Shown piece after piece: positions 61,746-64,000 of a stretch of DNA of 64,000 nucleotides. Location of the stretch: positions 3,832,201 to 3,896,200 of the forward strand of contig OY759268.1 in NCBI GenBank assembly GCA_963662155.1, given 5' to 3'. The notes beneath the pieces were generated by a model. That model was not told where the DNA came from, searched no databases, and saw nothing but the letters and a program-made list of their open reading frames with translations. Both the position numbers and the translations under genes were made by a program. The DNA is from Lamellibrachia columna (taxonomy: Eukaryota > Annelida > Polychaeta > Sabellida > Siboglinidae). Within the stretch, counting starts at the first letter, position 1, and each line of letters starts with the position of its first letter.

Positions 61746-62864
61746 TTGACCATTAAGACCTTTTATTCTACACGGAATGGCATGTTCACACATTTCGAAC
61801 ATATGGACAGTATGGTCGTTTCCATTGATGTGAATGTGAGATTGTGCATATTGTACTGCCCGCCTCCCTCTAAGCGAAACTGTTTTAAGAACAGTGTGTT
61901 TTTCGACGAGTGGAGTTTGTACTTGGACCGACTTACTGTTATAACTAACGATGTAATCATAACAGGTGACCTCAACTTCTACCTCGACAACGTTAACGAT
62001 GCAGATGCGGTGCGCTTCAATGGCACGTTGGAAGCTCATGGATTGGTACAACACGTGGTGGGACCCACACACAAGAAGCGCCATACTTTGGATGTTGTCA
62101 TCACACGGGACATTAGTTCCTTGTTGATTGGGATAGCAACAGTTTCTGAGCCATGTCTTGGAGACACAAAGGGTAACCCTTCCGGCGACCATCTGGCTCT
62201 GTGTTTTAGAATAAACTTAACGAAGCCAGACAGCGTTCGCTGGCCGGTCACTTTCAGGAAGCTTCGGGACATTTGTATTCCCGAATTTATCAAATACTTA
62301 ACACCAATTTTGAACGATACTGATAGGCCGCTAAATGAGCTTGTACACGCCTATACTACGGGATTTGAAGCGGTTGTCGACCAACACGCTCCCGTCCAAA
62401 GAAAGTCGATAACACTGAGACCAAACGCGCAATGGTATTCAGACGAATTGAGACACGTCAAACACGCGCAGGCGAGCAGAGAACGTATGGCGGCGAACAA
62501 CCAACTTACCGTTCATCGACAGTTGTTCAAGGAGCAATGCAACGCAGTCAACAAACTGATGATCAGTGCCAAGAAAACATTATTTTCTGCAAAAATCAGA
62601 GACTGCGGCCAAGATCAGAAACAAATGTTCAAATTAACGTGTCAGTTGATGGGTAACACGGGACAGGTAATCTTACCAACCCATGAATCGGCCGAACAGT
62701 TAGCGACTATTTTTGGTGACTTTTACATTGACAAAGTTGCTACCATTCGACGAAACATCAACACCGGCAACCCAAGTGACATCTACGAAACAGCATTGGA
62801 CAATGACGTCATGTTTGACGGAATCCGCTTCAAAGGTTTCTGCCAGCCACCCATGACGAGGTGA
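61746..62864 (+). pseudogene. LINE apurinic-type endonuclease domain and linker
   Basis: A 372-codon frame, the longest in the window. Endonuclease signatures are IITGDLNF at residues 71-78 (Asp75, Asn77), PTHKKRHTLDVVIT at 108-121 and SGDH at 146-149 (Asp148, His149). These are the catalytic positions of EEP-type LINE endonucleases, which nick genomic DNA to prime reverse transcription. Residues 185-340 are the poorly conserved linker to the RT. The domain's N-terminus lies upstream, behind a stop at 61742. The frame is lost near FKGFCQPPM, where the next frame would read FLPATHDEV. Confidence 0.9.
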
Positions 62865-63017
62865 AGCGAATAATTACAAATTCGGCCAACAAGTCATGTG
62901 ACTTAGACCCGATCCCTACGCTGCTTTTGAGGCAGTGTCTGGATCATTTCGTGCCGTTGATTACAGCCATTATTAACAAATCGTTGGCAACGTCAGTGGT
63001 CCCCGCATGTTGAAGTT

Positions 63018-63380
63018 GTGAGACCATTGCTTAAAAGGCCGGGCCTCGATAATGAAGTTCTGAATAATTATCGGCCTGTGTCAAACCTACCATACGTGTC
63101 AAAACTTCTTGAGAAAGTGGTCGAACACCGTTTGAAAGATCACCTGGACATCAATAATCTACGCGATTTTTACCAGTCGGCGTACCGAAATAATTACTCA
63201 GCCGAGACAGCTCTTGTGAAAGTCCAAAACGACATCGCAGCAGCCCTTGGTCAAAAACGTGTAGTTGTCTTGGTCATGCCTGATCTGCCCAGTACGTTTG
63301 ATGTTATCGACCATGGCATTATGCTAACGTGGCCTCAACACTCATTTGGTGTGACAGCAGAAACCCTGGATTGGATGTGA
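63018..63380 (+). pseudogene. LINE RT N-terminal half
   Basis: A 120-codon frame with LLKRPGLDNEVLNNYRPVSN at residues 4-23, QSAYR at 53-57 and the motif A block VVVLVMPDLPSTFD at 82-95 (Asp89 kept; the family usually has LLDLSAAFD). A stop follows LDWM at residue 120, before motif B. The first Met is internal to the RT. Confidence 0.9.
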
Positions 63381-63560
63381 TTTTTATTAGCGGCCAAACG
63401 CAATGTGTCCCTGCCGGCCCCGCAACTTCGTTCAACGCACATCTATGCTGCGGCGTGCCACAAGGATCTGTGTTGGGACCGAAACTGTAATGCATATACG
63501 CTAAACCAGTTGGTGATATGGTGAAGAAACATAATCTTCGCTACCACTGTTATGCATATG

Positions 63561-64000
63561 ACAGATGCTGAATTAGGATTGACAGGATACGTAATGTTTA
63601 GGAGCGATCGAATAGGAAGAAGGGGAGGGGGAGTTATTTTATATGTTAAAGAATCTATTTAGGCTGGTAAAATAAATTAGAAAGCGAAGCAGATTACGTT
63701 AAAGTTGCTTGGTGCAAAATTGTTTCAGGAAATTCAAAATTAAGTATTGGATTAGTTTACCGAAGTCCAAAAATAATCGAAGAGGATAACACAAAAATAC
63801 AAAATGCTATAAAGGAAGTTAGTAAAGGGGAATATATCGTAATAGGAGATTTTAACCATGGACATATACAATGGAAATCTCTAGAGCGTACAGGGGGTAA
63901 GGACCAACAATTTCTATTTTTTATTCAGGAGAGGATCCTTACTCAGCACGTGCTAGAACCAACCAGGGGATAAAATGTATTAGATATAGTTTTATCATCA
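63561..64000 (+). mobile_element. fam-1-like LINE endonuclease fragment, runs off the window
   Basis: From 63562 the reading is TDAELGLTGYVMFRSDRIGR, RGGGVILYVKESI, a stop, then after a frame change ADYVKVAWCKIVSGNSKLSI, GLVYRSPK and VIGDFNHGHIQWKSL, ending QHVLEPTRG, stop, NVLDIVLSS. These are the N-terminal half of a CR1-type endonuclease, with GDFN intact. It begins exactly at motif C of the L2-like element, so it is a nested insertion. The rest lies beyond base 64000. Assignment to fam-1 rests on style of the family, since no overlap with copies A-E exists here. Confidence 0.82.

Larger units (their letters stand above)
61670..63560 (+). mobile_element. L2/CR1-like LINE, endonuclease plus RT, interrupted at motif C
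   Basis: The element starts in its endonuclease domain (EKRGGGVAVLYQS, then a stop at 61742), continues through the frame 61746-62864, and enters the RT (61 or so codons with frameshifts, then 63018-63380). It runs on as SFNAHLCCGVPQGSVLGPKL (motif B, from about 63429) and LRYHCYAYD (motif C, near 63550). There the fam-1 endonuclease fragment begins. Motif C has Tyr for the first Asp. Premature stops at 61742 and after 62864, 63014 and 63380 make it dead. It is unrelated in sequence to fam-1. Confidence 0.9.

Overview
This window is eukaryotic, from the repeat-rich non-coding part of an animal genome, most likely a marine invertebrate. The evidence is several families of CR1/L2/Jockey-like non-LTR retrotransposons (LINEs), long (CA)n and (TA)n microsatellites, low coding density, and no operons or bacterial gene signals. 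The species cannot be named from the sequence. I find no intact host protein-coding gene, no tRNA or rRNA gene and no CRISPR array.

Layout. 1-1636: a 29-bp minisatellite in inverted orientation, running off the left edge. 1642-2150: an AT-rich stretch dense in TTTTCTT/AAGAAAA motifs. 2675-3205: a 78-bp minisatellite whose internal (AC)n tract has expanded to about 200 bp in one unit. 3206-10590: unique-looking non-coding DNA that is heavily internally duplicated, with hairpins and several dispersed repeats. 10590-43580: about 33 kb of the same 29-bp minisatellite in direct orientation, with a clear higher-order structure. 43585-64000: a retrotransposon graveyard holding at least four LINE families, mixed with tandem duplications, (TA)n tracts and small minisatellites.

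The minisatellite has at least three levels. The 29-bp unit carries the 8-bp palindrome CTCATGAG. Interspersed non-unit modules (X of about 100 bp, and its 3'-half Y and 5'-half Z) recur in the fixed cycle X-Y-Z with a period of about 1.24-1.47 kb. A block of about 4.4 kb containing several such cycles is itself tandemly duplicated (about 29.2-33.6 and 33.6-38.0 kb). XYZ-containing class A domains alternate with class B domains that lack XYZ and carry a different marker block. The inverted array at the left edge carries X and Z with the same spacing, so both flanks come from one higher-order repeat. This array is the most unusual object in the window.

One LINE family (called fam-1 here) supplies five separate 3' ends between 51.8 and 59.7 kb, an endonuclease fragment at the right edge, and probably a decayed ORF1 with an SGNH-esterase-like domain. 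Its copies end in a 10-bp tandem tail rather than poly(A). One copy (57.49-58.90 kb, minus) has a nearly intact reverse transcriptase broken by a one-base frameshift. At the right end a fam-1 copy sits inside the catalytic motif C of an older L2-like element. All elements seen are truncated or mutated, so nothing here looks autonomously active.
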